A stretch of DNA of 64,000 nt from Zonotrichia leucophrys gambelii (GCF_028769735.1 NC_088172.1:56203075-56267074); one strand, 5' to 3'; counted from the stretch's first letter, positions 14,501 to 29,500 are shown. Translations and numbers: made by a program. The notes: generated by a model not told the origin, from the sequence alone.

Positions 14501-17500
14501 GAAAGGGAAATCTTACACAATCACACCTTTGTCCTAACAGCAACTTTCTTAGTTCAGTACCCATTATATTACAGTGTATCTGGTTTACCTGGAGAATTTG
14601 TTTCTGTCTATCTGGTTTGTCTGAAGAACTTGTTTCTATGTGAGGATTCATCCTGTAATTTGCAATACTTCATTAAACATTTTTTGTTGTTATCTGAGAA
14701 TAATGTTAACACAGTCAGATAGGAGTACTGCATTATTAAAAAGGTGGTCAACTCATGAGTGAAAGTGATTATAACATGCATGAGAATAAAAGAAAAAGAA
14801 AAAAAAAGAAAAATATCCAAGTGTCTCTCCTGTTTAGGATTCCTTCCATACTTCCCACTTCCTCAATATTTGGTTTCAGCTGCCTGGGCGCCTGAGTTAC
14901 ACTCAAAGCCTAATTCCAGTCTTTCTGGTGGGATAGCTTTTTAGAGTCACGGCTAGTGATGAAAAATTACCAAAAACTCAAAGAGAGAAAGTCAAAATCA
15001 CAGAATTGCTGAGGTTTGAAGTGACTGCAATCCTGAGGTTCAGCGATAGATTCGATTCCCAGTTTCCTTTTCCACTGCTGATCTGACAATATTTGATGGT
15101 GCTTTTGTCAATACTGCATGCATTTCTCCAAGCAAAGGTCTAACTGCTTGGAGAGGAGGTTTTAAAAACATTTGAAGCCAGAATTTAAAAGCATCAAGCT
15201 GGGGAGGGGGAAATCAGGAATCCCTGACTCCACAACTAAACTCAAAAGCAAGTATTAACCTTCAGTCCAGAACATGTCCCCTTTCTGCTGCAGAACTATC
15301 TACAGCTTGTTAGTCTAGTGCTTAACGTCAACAAGATGTCCCCACTCCTCAGTGTGAGAGACACCCTTGCATTGCACTCAATTATAACATGGCACCATGT
15401 CACACAACAAAATTTTTCCCACTTCTGAGCCAGCCCCTCTGGGTGATCATGTTCATCCAAGGAAAGTGCTAAATGACTGTCCTCCTGATTTTTTCTATGC
15501 ATCTGCAGCTGTAGAAATAGAGCAGTGAGTCACTTTGGTATCTCACTGATAAAGCATTGCATTTGATTAGCAATCAATATATCTCTTCCTTCCTACATGA
15601 ATATTCTAAAGAAAATATAAAAGTATAAATATTTAATTATTCAGTTTGAAACTGAAGTTATTGATGTATAACAAAATCATCAGCAAGGTACTGTATGATT
15701 GCGTGATTTTTCCTTTCCACTGACACAGCTAGTTGAGCACAGTAAAGCACAAACTGGTAACACACATATTAGAAAGCTTTTCAGTCTTATGGCAACAAAG
15801 ATGACAAGAGCAAAGGTGAATACAAAAGTGGCCTCATGTCAGACACACTATTCTCTCTAGCCAGACTTCCTGAATTATCTCAGTATCTATTAATGTAAAT
15901 TAAAGCACCTAAATAACCTCACTTTAGTCCCTGGTGTGAAAATACTAATAAATCTCTACCATAAAATGTATCAGAGATACAGAGAATACACAGAGTGGGT
16001 AGTAATTGAGATATTCTAAAGAAATATTTGGCTTAGCAGTTAAACAACATACAAGTCTGAATGCCAAATTTATATACCCAGACAGCTTGCTTTGATATGC
16101 GGGAAATCAAAGCCAGTTAATACACCTGTGTTTGTTATTCATGCCCATTCATGTCAAAGAGAAACCACAGCCTTTCCCCCTTCCTCACTGAAAAGATCAC
16201 TGCCTTTTTTGGGCATAAAAGTGCTGCTGGCATAAGAATTATCCAGTGATTAGCAATTATAAGAGTGTTCTGCAAGAAAAATAAGCAAGGACTTCAGAGT
16301 ATCACTTCTATTCTGGAATTCAAGGGAGGAATTTCCTCATATAATGACAACATGAAAAACCTTTATAAAGAGAAAGGCACAATCCCCAAGAGGTATTCAG
16401 AAGAAGCAGAGAGTCAAGCCAAGTTTATGCAAAGATAAGAAGTACCTCACCTAGCACAGAGGGGAGAGATAATGTGAGAGGGGAAAGCTTTTTTTTCATC
16501 TTGACAGCTGCATTTGGGCAGTTCAAATCTTCCCTGGCTGCCCAGGACACACTCCTGCACAGTCCCCAGCCCTGGCCTTTAAGTCTGAATGCTATCAGGT
16601 TTTTTGATCCTCCAGTATGGCAATCAGGAGAGCATTCAATGTCACTCATCCTTAAAAATCAGAAGGATTTGGCACCTAGCCATAAGTTAGTCAATGTCCT
16701 TCCACTTTTAAAACAGAGGCCCTATCTTTGCTTTTTTCAGTTCCAGAAGAGATCCAGCTAGCACTTTCCTCCATTTATTGATTTACAGCAACCATTAGAG
16801 TTACTCATACCACCATTCCTGTCTAAGGATGGCCCTTCACAAGACTGCACATGCTCCAAAAGTGTGTGAGGCAAGGCAACTAACTGCCCTTGCACCTCTT
16901 TCCTTTCACTGCCAATTCCAACATGCAGTCATCTGAATATAAAAAGCATCTTTATAGAGTGCTTTCCTCAGCTAATCAGATCCCTTCACACTTCCATCTG
17001 TAATACAGGTGGGTCACAACAAACCATTAATATAAATATCCAAGGCTTTTTTTTTTGATAGTATGGGAAGTGTGAATTTCTGGCATACTCTTACTGGGAA
17101 CAGCAGGAGATAATTTGGATAGAATATTGAAAAAAATCCCCAAATGCATTAAAGTGATTTAGGAACTTACACACCAGCAACTTACAGTGAATTCTGTACT
17201 CCTGCATGTATGCTTTCACACTAATTTTGCACAACTAAAAGCTTTTGTGTAATCTTTGATGGTTGCACTCTTAATACCTGTGAGACTGGTGCAACTGTGC
17301 AGTGAGACACAAAGAACCAGGCTGGCACCACAGCTGACACAGTTTCACACAAACCTGCTCACACTCAGGAGTGTCTAATCTCTATCTGCACTACATAGAC
17401 ATATTTTATCTTCTCCAAATGAATAACACACTCTAATGTACAATCATAAGCTGTCTTGAAGACACATTTTAGCAGATCCAAGGACATAAACACATTGCTG

Positions 17501-20500
17501 AGACCAGCTGCTAGAAATCTCCCTCCTTCCTCTCTAAAGGCTTTAGCCATTCATCAGGCCTGGGTTAGCTAATAACATTTTCAAATGTTGCAATGGCATC
17601 TGTAACCTTCATGTTACAATCTGAAGAGATGTCTGCTTGATTTGACTGTCAGGCAAGGCTCAAATCTAATGAGTCTGTGTTTTAACTGTCCTGATTACAA
17701 CATGTTCTGGCCCTCTGGTCTCTTGAAATATTTAAATCAAAATAGAATTTTGCTTTGTTCTCAAAATGAGAAGTTGAAGTTGTAGCCTGATTTTTACCAA
17801 TATACACATTTTGCTCAGGATTTGCACATCAAAATTTCACTCAGTGAAATTAAGACAATATTCTCTTTTCTCTTTTGCACTTAAACTGGAACTGAACATA
17901 GTTTTCTAATTTTTTTTTTTAAAAAGCATACATGAATACAACGTTTTGGCTTGGGTTTTCTGTGGTTTGATGTTTTGAAATTATATTTGCTTCTCACATG
18001 TCAAGAGAACTTGAGAAGATATTTACTCAGAACTGTAGAAAAATACAGTGTTCACATTCTTCTTAGTGTGGGGGCTTTGCCTTGCAGATGTACATTCAGG
18101 GTTTCAAAGAAACTGTGCATGCACATTCTGAATCTGTAACACTCAAGAATGTAAAAAAAGTAACTTGTAAAAAATTATTGCATTCCAAGAGGAGCCTGTT
18201 GGTTCAGTACAGCAAGTACTTAACTCTTCCCCTTTCCCTCTGCAGAGATAAAAGGGGCAGGAAGGAGGTGTGCTGGGTTAGGAATGCAGAGCAGGGTGTC
18301 ATGAGTTAAGCAGAAGCCTGCTGCCATAAAACAGGTAACAGTCCACACAAATACTGCTCCTTTTTTTGTTGCTAGGTTCACCTCTCTGCGAGTTCTGACA
18401 CAGTGTGCATATTCCACCTCCAGTGTAAAGAGTACAGATGGTAGAGAGCAGTTTCTGAGTGGATAACATACATTCACTAGACCCAAGATGTCACACAGAA
18501 GAAACAAAATAACTAATCTATGCACTTAGAAATAAAGGATGGCCAAGGAATAGACCCAAATATATCAATCAGTACTAGGTACAATGAACATGCAAAAAGG
18601 ACCACCAGGTTTGTTCCAAAATGGTTTCACCAATGATCAGCTGTAGCACAACAAACCCTGCAGCACAAAGTTTACACCCAAACATCTGAAAACTGTTCAC
18701 CATCATCTTGCTTTGTACAAATTATACAGGTATTGCCAATACTGATATAGAAAAATGACTTTTAAGTCATACAACCAACATGATCACAGGGCAAGGCATT
18801 TTGGTATTGCCTCCCTGCCAAAACAGAACCTCCTGGCAGCTCAGCTTCCTAACATGCTCACAGGAGAATGCTAGAGTATTCTAGAAATTGAAGTTCTGAC
18901 AGAGTATACAAAACACTAATTTCCCTTATGCACTGGTCCAGGGACATTTTGATGCCTAAACAGATCATGCTCTGTCATTAGCACTTTACAAAGAGAAAAT
19001 ACAGCTAACAAATTACACAGCACCTGTGCACACACAATACAAAATTAAAAGTGTGCACAGCCCATCCTTCAACCACTAAAGCTCAATAACAAACTTCCAG
19101 ATCTATAAGTCCTTTGCCTGTGCTCTCCCATGGAGGAAATTGATTGTGCTGCTGAAGTTTGTTAAAACTGGAACCACCAGTTTTCTGAATCCTAATGAAA
19201 ACTATCTCCTATCTAATCCAGGGAAACACAAAATAGAAATGAAAACAACTGACATCTGCCAGTAGGAAAAGGGAATCAAATGCTGTCCTAAAATGAAGAT
19301 TTTCAAGGCAGCAGCTAATTTATTTGCTAACCCAGCATTCAGTCACACAGTCTCCGCTGCAAGCACTGATGTGTGTGAAACACTAACCTTCATCACTTCA
19401 ACCTGCAGGTCTTCATTGAGCGATGGAGTCACTTTGACAGCATTCAGCATCTGATTAAGCAACTGTTTCTCATCTGAGTCTGTTTCCACGGATACAAACC
19501 TCTCATCAGACAGCAGCTTCTGCAGAGAGAAAATGGCAATGTACATGTTGAGACAAAAACTGCCTCTGCAAAGTACTGCACCTAAACCTATTAGGGCTTG
19601 GTACTAGGGTGGTTAGGCTTTCTGTCTAAAATTTTCAAATTAATCCAATAATGTAAAATGCAAGAAAACCAGCAAAACTGGGAGATCTGTGTCATGTCGG
19701 TTGCCATTGCAGTATCATCTTTGCCCATCCCACATCCCCAGTGACTAGAATAAAGCAGACATCAGTAACTGATATCACTTCAGCAAATGTCCTTAGCAAA
19801 ACTGCTCAGTATTTTAGAAGCTGGGAGAGACTGGAACCTTCGCAGCTCCCCAGATCATCAAAACAACAACAAATTTTTTAAAAACCTACTCAGGCTAGCA
19901 TTCTGGCATTGAACTAGTGCTATCAGATCTCCTGCCCAACAGGAGACAGTCACCTACTGTCCCAATTACCCCAACAGAGCACAAGTGCTGTGGAAGTGGC
20001 AGTTTTGATCCCTGGCAAATGTGTTTTGTGTCATACAGAAGTAGACTATTAATGAATACAATCAAGCCCTCAGACAAAAAGCACAGTTAACAAGTGACTA
20101 ACACAAACACATACAGAAACCAACCCAAGCTGACATGATACCAAAATTCCTGGTCCTGACATTGGATTGGTTGAACTGAATTCAATACAGACTGATTGAA
20201 GCTCAGACTATTTTAGACTGATCAGATTTACTTTGCCCAATATCTCAGAAACATCTCCCGACATTGTCAATGGCACTATTTCCTTGGAGTTCTACCAGAA
20301 ATGCCTCTTCCATACAGTCTATAACCATCTTCATGGGTGTCTCCCATTAGTAGCAGGCATCCTGCAAGAGATGTATCCACACAAGTCTTTTCCCAGCTCC
20401 TATCTTCTCAGAAGATCCCACAACAGAGCAAAACTAGCTTGTCTTAGATCCCAGGGACACAACCTTGCTCTGTCTTTGTAGAGACTTTGAGCAGCCCACT

Positions 20501-23500
20501 TCCCTCTCCACATTCTGCATCACTTTTTTTACTGATGCTCATCTGCAGCTTCAACATTGCAGCACAGTTCACTGGCTCACTCCTACTTCTTATTTCCTAT
20601 GCTTGTACTGGTTTTGGATGGGATAGTGTTAATTTTCTTCACAGGAGCTCAAAGAGTGCTGTGTTCTGGATATGTGACCAAAACAGCACTGATAACACAC
20701 CCAAGTTTTGCTACTGCTGAGCAGAGCTTACACAGCCTCAAGGCTGCCTGTTTCTCAGACTGATTCCCCAGCTGGGGCTGCAGAGAGTTTGGCAGGGGAC
20801 ACAGCTGGGACAGCTGATCCCAATGTGACCAACGGGATATCCCAAACCATATGACACTGTGCTCAGCAACAATAGCTGGGCAAAGCAAGAGGAAGTGGAT
20901 GGAACACAGATATTCACAGTTAAGGCATCTGTCTTCCAATATAACAGTTACCCATGATGAAGCCCTACTTTCCTAGAGATGGCCAAACACTTGCTGCTCC
21001 ATGGGAAGTGGTGAACAAATTCCACATATTCCTTTATTTGCAAATCCAGCTTTGCTTTCACTATTAAACTTGGTCTTAGCTCACAATTTTCCTCACTTTT
21101 ACCCTTTTGATTCTCTCTCCCATACCTCTGAGAGGGAAGGACTGAGTGGGTAAAGCTGAACTGCCAGCCAGGGTTTTAAACTCAGAATGTTTTAAAGCAT
21201 TTCCCACATACCAGAACATCAAGTGTTTTATCTCTGTACAGCCTGATGAGATTTAACTAAATCTGCAATGACAATAATGGAGTTTTCCATATAAAGAAGA
21301 ATGTTTAGTGCAGGATGGGAGATATGGAGCTGTTGGAGTCAGTGCTAAGATGACAAAGAAACTGGAGCACCTCTCTTATGAGGAAAGGCTGAGAGCTGGG
21401 ACTGTTCAGACTGGAGAGAGAAGGCTCAGGGAGGATCTCACCACCACACATAAATATCTGAAGAGTGCAAAAAGCATAGGAACTTTTCAGTGGTGCCCAC
21501 TGACAAGACAAGAAGCTCTGGGCACAAACTGAAAGACAGAAGGTTTCCTCTGAACACCAGGAAAAAATTTACAGTAAGGGTGATCAAACACAGGCTGTCC
21601 AGAGAGGTTGTGGTGTCTCCAGCCCTGGAGGTACCTCTTTTCCAGTCTAAACAGAGCCAGCTCTCAGCCCTTCCTCGTAAGAGAGATGCTCCAGACCCTT
21701 TGTTATCTTAACAGCCCTTCCCTTCTACAACCACACCGTGCCCAATATGAGGAACTCTCTAACCAAGTGTTTGACACGTCATATGCTGGATAAGGTGAAT
21801 TTGAATGATCCACTTACATCTTGTATTCCCAGAACAATTTCTTTCTGGCCCTCCAAGGGAAAAAATTCTTTTTGGAAAATGGATTTTATATCCCAGCAGT
21901 GTGCCAGGCTTTTCCACAACTAGCATCCCCCTAGTGATAAGTATTTACTGACTTTTACTCATTTGTCCAATTAAAAGAACAGTAAACTGCTTTAGTTTTT
22001 ATACTGTCAAACCCAGGAGAGCTTTTTTTTTGTTGCTTGTGCTGCACTGCTGTTCTCTTTTGCAATTTCATAGACTTCCAAATTAGATGCTGTTTCTACT
22101 GTCTTCAGTGTACAAAAAAGTACACTGAAAAGTGCCCACACATAAAGAACACAGCTCCAGATCCTCTATTAACTTCTCCATCTTCCAAGCACTGCTGTCC
22201 TCTTTTCTAGAGGAAAGAAGACAGCAAGTCCCAGCTTAATTTCTAAGATGCTTAGCAGTGGCAAGCTTTTCTGGGAGTAGCACAGGGTCCACAGGGAAGA
22301 GTACATCTCCATTTCAATGTTAAAATGCAAGACCTCCCATCTACCTGCAAAACATTTTTAGGCTTCTTCAAAATCACCAGCCTTTACTTGCATCCTAACT
22401 TCTGAACAGAAAGGTGAACATTATTGTTAGGTTCACGCAAGGACAGATGCTTTTTCTGCAGTATTTTTCAAAAGAAGAGCCTAGATTTTCTTGACACCCA
22501 CTGCCTGACAACACACTCCCACTCTAAAGTCATACCTGCATCCCTGCTAGAGCCTGTTGGGCCAGCTTCATGCTCTTTGATTCCAGAGCCAGTTGAAGAG
22601 GAAGGAGACACTTCTCCCTAAGGAAAATTGAAAACAAGTGAGAGGGGAAAATGCAATTAAAATTGGTATTCAAGTAACATTCCAGAAGGGCTGTATCAAT
22701 TTCAGAAAGATCATGTTTGCATACAGCATCCAAAGATAATTTCACAATTCTGTGAAGCACTTTTACCCTCAAAAGAAAGCTGGCATATTTCACACACTTC
22801 ACACATCTCTAATCCAAAAAGCACCTTTAAGTGCTTTTACATTGTGCCTTTGTTATACTCCATCTCTTAAAGTGAGGAGAACCCGCATTTGAAATCAGCA
22901 GATCAACAGGTGCCAAAACAAGGTACCTGTGCATTAACTGGTGCTCCATCAGCCAGACACAAACAGGAAAAAAGGAAGGCAAAAAGATTATTACAGTGTA
23001 TAGTACTAACTGAAGAACGCTAAAAACTGATGGTTATTTGGACCTGCATCTCTTCTAGGCAGAACATCGCATTTGTTTTAGACTTTCTACAGATTTTTGC
23101 AACAGCATATAAACATTTTGGGCATTATTAATACTGAATTAATTTATTCTCACATTAAAGTGGATGGACACTGGGAGGAGAGGGGAAAATGAAGAAAGTC
23201 ATAAGCCACTGGAGTGGATCCAGTTCAGTTTCATGATAATGAAGACAGGAGGGAGCTCCTATGGCTTATGTGTAGCTACCTCGCACATCAGCATGTTGCC
23301 TGCCATCTGTCATCACATACTGCAATGAGCAGAGAACAGTAAGAGCTTTGATAGATGTCCCAAAAAGAAGAGCAAAAAATGACAAACAGGAGGATGGAAA
23401 TTAGAACAGATTCAATTAGCTGAACTTCCCATCCTTGCTAAAAATGTTTAACTGAAAATCTAATTAGGGTTGCTGCAGACTGTGCTTCCACTGTATTCTT

Positions 23501-26500
23501 GGAGAAAATGAATTACCATTGTGTCATTTCCTGTTCTTGTTACACACTCAATCAATTAAGCCTTTAGCATTTCTATGCTACAGCTATGAAACACCTGCAG
23601 AGATATCTTACAATGTTTGATTAGCTTGAGCACCCTTCACACTTCAGTTCAATCTGCCATTTAAATGCATCATCTGATAGCATGAGAACATGAAGGACAG
23701 GCAGATAATCCTCAGGCAGAACAGGAGAGAAGGATGTAAGTTAACACAGTCCCTTCTAATGTCTTAAGAATTCAGTTCAATAAGGCTGCAAAACAGGGAA
23801 TGCAGATTGGAATTACCTCAATGGATTTGAGTGCAGTGAAGTAAGCGAATGAGGTTTGCAGCCCTTTTATAATTCCACTCTGTTTTGAGCAGTCCCTCAC
23901 CATGGGATTTCATTGCTTACTGCACCGTCTGCAGTTCTGTATGGTTAAGTGACAATTCACGCAGGTTTTGTAGTACTACACTTGAAGGACATTTTACATA
24001 TGTAAAGTCCTCAGAGTAAGCTGATGCACAACAATACACTTCAAAACATGTTTAAGAACATTCTCCATTTACATAATGTACAGAAAGTAGTTTCACACCG
24101 TAACTCTTGAGCGTCCATACTGCTGCATGCTGGTGTGGACATACATACACACACAGTTTGAGGCACAAATACCAACTTAACCCTGATTGAAACACATCAG
24201 GTACAACACAGAGGGAGAATGAAAGGAAGGGAACACCTTTGACTTGGAAGAGAGGAAGCTACCTGCCAGGGCAAGCAAAAAAGCTCAGCGACAGAACCAA
24301 GTGCATAATCCGGGGCCAGTACCTCCCAGAGCACAGGCTGTCCCTCCTGAGCTGCCTCACTCCACGACTGTCAACTTTGCCAACTGCAGAATGAGTGATG
24401 GGAACACACAGCCTTTATATTCAGCACACTAGGTTACAATGACCTTTCTAGTTGTCCAAGCTTGCTGTGGCTTGTCAACCTATCAACCCACCTCCTTCCC
24501 TGCAGGTCTGGAATAAGGGATGCTATGGCAGGTCAGTCAAAACACACTGCCAGAAAGGTCAGAGCAAGACAAATTACTATCACACGTAGAGAGATCATAA
24601 AAATCTTCCTATTCTCATTGTAATGACAAAAAAAAAACTTCAGTGAGAAAAGAATCATGGGTTATTAATTCACTCTCATGATAAAAACTGTAATGAAGAT
24701 AGGAAATTGCCTAAACTTAACTCCTTGTTGTTAGTCCCTGGAACACAGTCTCACAGCCCACCTTCCCCTCCTTGACTTAGGGAAAGGGGCATGATAAATG
24801 AAGCATTTTTCCCTTCATGCAAATGGTGATAATCCTATTATTTTTAATCCCATTCCTGAAAATTAAAGATTAAAAATACGACAGCTCTCTGCATTATCTT
24901 CCTGCTGAAAATTACATAGGAGAAGCAAAATTCAGAACCTCAAGGCCTTATCAGCATCCAGTTTGCATTCCACAGAATAATTCACAGCCCAGTCAAAGAA
25001 CGGATAAGAATTTGATTCACCACTGTTGCCATTTTCTGATACACTGTTTATTAGGCAGGATAACAGTCATAGCAAAAGTCTGACATACAGTCAGAGTAAC
25101 CAACGATTGAAAATATTTTCTCCATCTTGGCTGCTTAAAAAGAACAGAGTAGCACAGTGTAATATTATTAGCATCGCTTATTCAAAAAGAAGAGTTGGCC
25201 CATGATGAGAAAATAATTGGTAGAGACGAATTCTCAGAATTCTGCAAGTACCCACAGCTGCTACCCTTATGTAAAACAAACAGAAGCAAACACTGTCCTT
25301 GCACAAATAGGAATGATTTAATTTACATAAAACAAATTCTAGTGTTGTATATATGAACACATGTACACATCAAAATAGAAACATAAATCTTTTTCCTGTA
25401 CTAGTTTAGAGAATATTGGTAAAAGATTCCACCAACAAGTTTAGGCATAATGGAAGTATTTAAAACCTAGGCTAGGAAGATGGAATAAATACATCGTTTT
25501 TCAAGTAATAACTCTTCAAGAAGAATGAACATTTAAGTCCTTGCTCGCATTCTAGAGAAATGATTACTGCAGAAATATTATCATCCCACTTACAAAGAGA
25601 ATTACAGTCAAACTCAGGTTGGAGAGAGGTTTGGAATCCACAGCATATAAATACAAGGCAAGTTCTCCCACCTCCACAATGCAGGAAGTCAAACCAGATG
25701 ATTACAACAGACCCCTTCAGCACTAAAATTTCTACCTCTATGCAAGTACAAGTTTGTCAATAATACTTACAGAAACAGTAGAGTAATAGGATAAAAGACA
25801 AATTCTGAAGCCTTCCAGCTAGAACCTTCCTTTTCCAGAAAAAATAAACCAACAAATTATCTTTATGACACTGTGCCACTACAAGATGATCATGCACCAT
25901 TAGACAACTTTGGTGCTACCGTGCTATATAAGAATGAACAAGCACTCAGTGTTGCAGTTTAAAGGTCCTGGAAAAAAAAACCCAAACAGTTGGGAGACTG
26001 TTGCCAAACTATGTAGATATAAATGCTGACTTGCATCCATAGGGCCAGGATTTTAATCCAGTTACTCACTAACACAGAGACACTTGTGGGCATGTTTCCT
26101 GTATCACAAGATTTGACTCATATATTTGCACCCATCAGGTGAGCTTCCACCTTTATAGAAATTGTAATCTCTGGCTGAAGGCCTTTTCATTTTTCCGTCT
26201 CACCACTTGCATCTTACTTTTTTAAAAAATCTCATTATTTTCCTTCCTACAGAGCACAAAACTCTTTGGTTTTATCCAGTTACAATGGAAAGGCTTCTTC
26301 TCCTCTGACTTAAGGTTAATGTTACTTTTCTTTCCATATCCAATTTTCTCACCTCAGCTGCTGACATCAGCTCTCTCTCAGAGTTCCATCCAACTCAGTA
26401 TTTAATTTTTCCTTCCTCTTTTTTTTCATGTATTCCCTCTTCCCTTCAATCCTTTTGCTTTTCAAACTCAGACACAGTCTTCATCCAACAGTTAAATAAG

Positions 26501-29500
26501 CCTGTCTTTGCAGGGAAATATGAGTTGCTTATCAAAGAATGACACAGGGGAAAAAAAAAGGACAGAATAATGCCTAAATGTAATTTCACACAGTTTCCTA
26601 GCTAGAACTTTAATAATTCTTTTTTCAACCTGGAATTGTGAATGAGACTGCAATTCAAAACTGCTTGGTATTAAAGAAGTGACATAATGGTATTTATAAT
26701 CTTTTTTATTTACATCCTTTCTAAGATAAATGAATTTGCCACTACAGAAGCAGCATAGCTCTACTCATGGGAAAGGCAAACGAGCAATTTAATCCTCCAG
26801 CCAAGCCAGTGTGGCCAAGACCACAGAATTTGTACAATCATAATTAAGTAGCTCAGCACAGTCACTCAGCTGGAGAGCACTTCTGAGGTCATTTGCCTCC
26901 TTGCTATACTAGCTAATAACTCCTTGATTTTAGCAGAAACACAAAGTTCCTAGATAGGAACTTGTTGTCAAGATGAGAACAAAACAGAACCAAAAAAAAC
27001 CTATAAGCACAAGGTGTACTTTTACTTGAGAGGAGAGAAAGAGAGACAGCAAAAGATTCTACACAATATTAAAGTAAGGTGGACAAGGCCAAAATAATAA
27101 TCAGATGCTTCCAGTCTCCAAACTCTAGTGTAATCTCTCTCTGACACATTCTCACTGCTCTCCCTACAACATCCACCTCCACAGATATTTGCCCTTTGTG
27201 CACAAGGTATCAATAGTCACTCGCAAAATCTGCTCTTAAGAAGCTTGATGACACATCAAACCTCACCAGCTCTTAATCATAAAGCAACCTGTAGCCTTTA
27301 TGTGATTTTGTTAATTATGATTTGGAGTATGAAGATGAGGTGACAAGCTGGACTTGCTCAGCTTACATTTTTGAAAGTTTATCAAACTCTTCCATGAAAT
27401 CTCTTTTCCCTGTATTCAGTAACTCTGGAAGAGAAGCTAAAGATTTGTCTAGTGAAAGCATTTTGTTTCAAATTTTAAGTAAAAAATGACAAAGTGTTTT
27501 ATGAGAATTAAGCTTCCATCAAGAGAAGTTTTACAATGCTGGAAAAAGGCAGGCTGAGGAAACGGAAAAAGAGACACAGAGGTATCATCACATGGACATC
27601 CTGCAAATTACCTTATTTTCTCCACTGCAGCTGTGAGTTACAGAAACCAGATGAAGAAACGGGAGAATGAGGTGTATTTCTGGTCGTTACTAGTTACATT
27701 TTGAAGGTCAGCGCTGTAATCTGCAATGCCATTCAACTTTCACAGCAGTTCAGCGCTAAATCTTGACAGACCTAAGGGACGTTTTCTAAAAATATCCCCA
27801 TGTTTGCAATGCATTACGTAATTTTATACTCACTGCACTTCAGCATATTCAGTTTCTTAAGCAAACAAACATTGAAGGAAATGAAAGGTAGTGAATTTCC
27901 TGCAGCTTTGTTACTTTTCATGGAATGTAAATAAAGGAAATGTGAGAAAAGACTTTCATTACTCCCACTCACCCCTTCATTTTCAAAAACAAAGAAAAGT
28001 CATGACTTGCACAGCATCGAGCAAAGATCAGAGCAGAGCATTTAGCAGGAAAACTGTCCTCTCAGTTTCAGTGCCACCCCTCTTCCTGCACCATTTAGCA
28101 GGAAAACAGTCTACTCAGTTCCAGTGCTACCCCTCTTCCCGCCCCCAACCATATTATATTCTGTAAGGCAATTATCAAAAGCCTCATGATGTTCTCATTT
28201 TCTACTCTTCTGCAAGCACTGAAAGTGATCAAATGTTTAAGACAAACACACATACTGCTATCCTGTTATCATCCCTAGAACCTTAGGTCAATATTTCAGT
28301 TGCATTTGTTGTTAGAAGTCTGACAGTTAAAACTATGGCTGCTTTCATCCTCAGCCCCACCCAGCTGCTCCCCACTCCCATTCTACCGGCTCCCATGAAG
28401 AAAATTAACCTCAGCCCAGCCAAGACTGTGCGGTTTTGTCACAAAAGAGAATGAATTTTTGGAAGAGTCTCTAAAAGGAACAAAGACCCAAGGCAGTGGT
28501 GATTATTATGGTTCACTAATACAAAGAAGATCAAGAAAGGCAGTAAGCTAGTTTCAAAAAGAACAAGCACTGCTCTTTTAGAAAAACACCACTGAAACCA
28601 AAGAAACAAACCTCATTCAAGCTCACAAGTAAGAGTAACAGAAACCATGTGTCTTTTTTCATAACAATGCTAAATTTTGCTCATACATTCAAGAGTGACA
28701 ACCCCAGCTAACAGATTTTCAGGGACTCCTGAGGCTGACCCCTTACCCTTTCCTCCCCAACACCACTGTCTTTTGGGGTTGCAGACCAGGTGCAAAATTT
28801 TGCTGAGATAAAAATATCTGCCCATTGGACAAGAAATAGGGCCACTTTCATATCCCAGATTAAACATGTAGATTGACTGAAATACTGTATCAGTGGCACA
28901 TTGTCTTTCTAAACACTAATTTCCTTCCCCCATCTACTCCTCAACAACAGAACTGAGAATGCAAAATTTTAAATCAAGACCAGTGCATGTACACCATCCA
29001 AAACACCAAATGGACTACATAAGTGCTCCCACAAGTCTGGATCCAGGCTGTAAACTGCCAGCATGGGAGATGCAGGTCAGTAATCCACACTGTCACTAGA
29101 ATCTCTTCTTGGCCAGTTGCCTGCCAGGGAACTCATAATTCACTTGCTGAATGGCAGACAGTGACCATGTAATGGTTGAGCAGCATGAGTCACATCCAGC
29201 AGTCACATCCAGGAAGAAAGCACAGGAGCACCTAATGCCAGGTGGATGTGGCAGCAAGAGCAGGAAACAAATTGTTTTAAAAAAAGAGAAAGAGTAAAAT
29301 AGAGAGAGATATGCTAAAATCATCCCCCCCCAAAAAAACCCTCAGAAACAACTATTCCTCTCTCCCCACTCCTTACTTCTGTTCAGGGGATCTGCGATGT
29401 ATGTATCAGCTTTCCAAGCCACTCTCTCCTAGCAGAAAGAAACTAACAGAAAACATGAACAAAATTAAGAGATGGGAGAAGACGTAAATGATGAAATCAT

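Larger units (their letters stand above)
5833..19387 (-). other. ARFGEF3: ARFGEF3 intron 4
   Basis: A 13.6 kb intron. It holds a TG/TA microsatellite at 8,488-8,521, two CR1 3' tails at about 9,700-9,919 and a small CR1-like tail near 14,995-15,035. The rest is AT-rich sequence in which I recognise no exon, RNA gene or transposon. The 152-codon minus-strand frame at 9,664-10,122 overlaps the CR1 tails and is not a gene. Confidence 0.75.
19520..22535 (-). other. ARFGEF3: ARFGEF3 intron 3, rich in transposable elements
   Basis: A 3.0 kb intron that contains a plus-strand LTR (about 20,604-21,185), a plus-strand CR1 piece (about 21,345-21,637) and a minus-strand CR1 piece (about 21,638-21,735). 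It also has a 10-bp hairpin at 22,104-22,129. Nearly a third of the intron is therefore repeat-derived, the densest patch in the window. Confidence 0.8.

Noticed and set aside
24244..24432. 62-codon plus-strand frame with a basic start
   Set aside because: Short, antisense in ARFGEF3 intron 2, and no recognised similarity.
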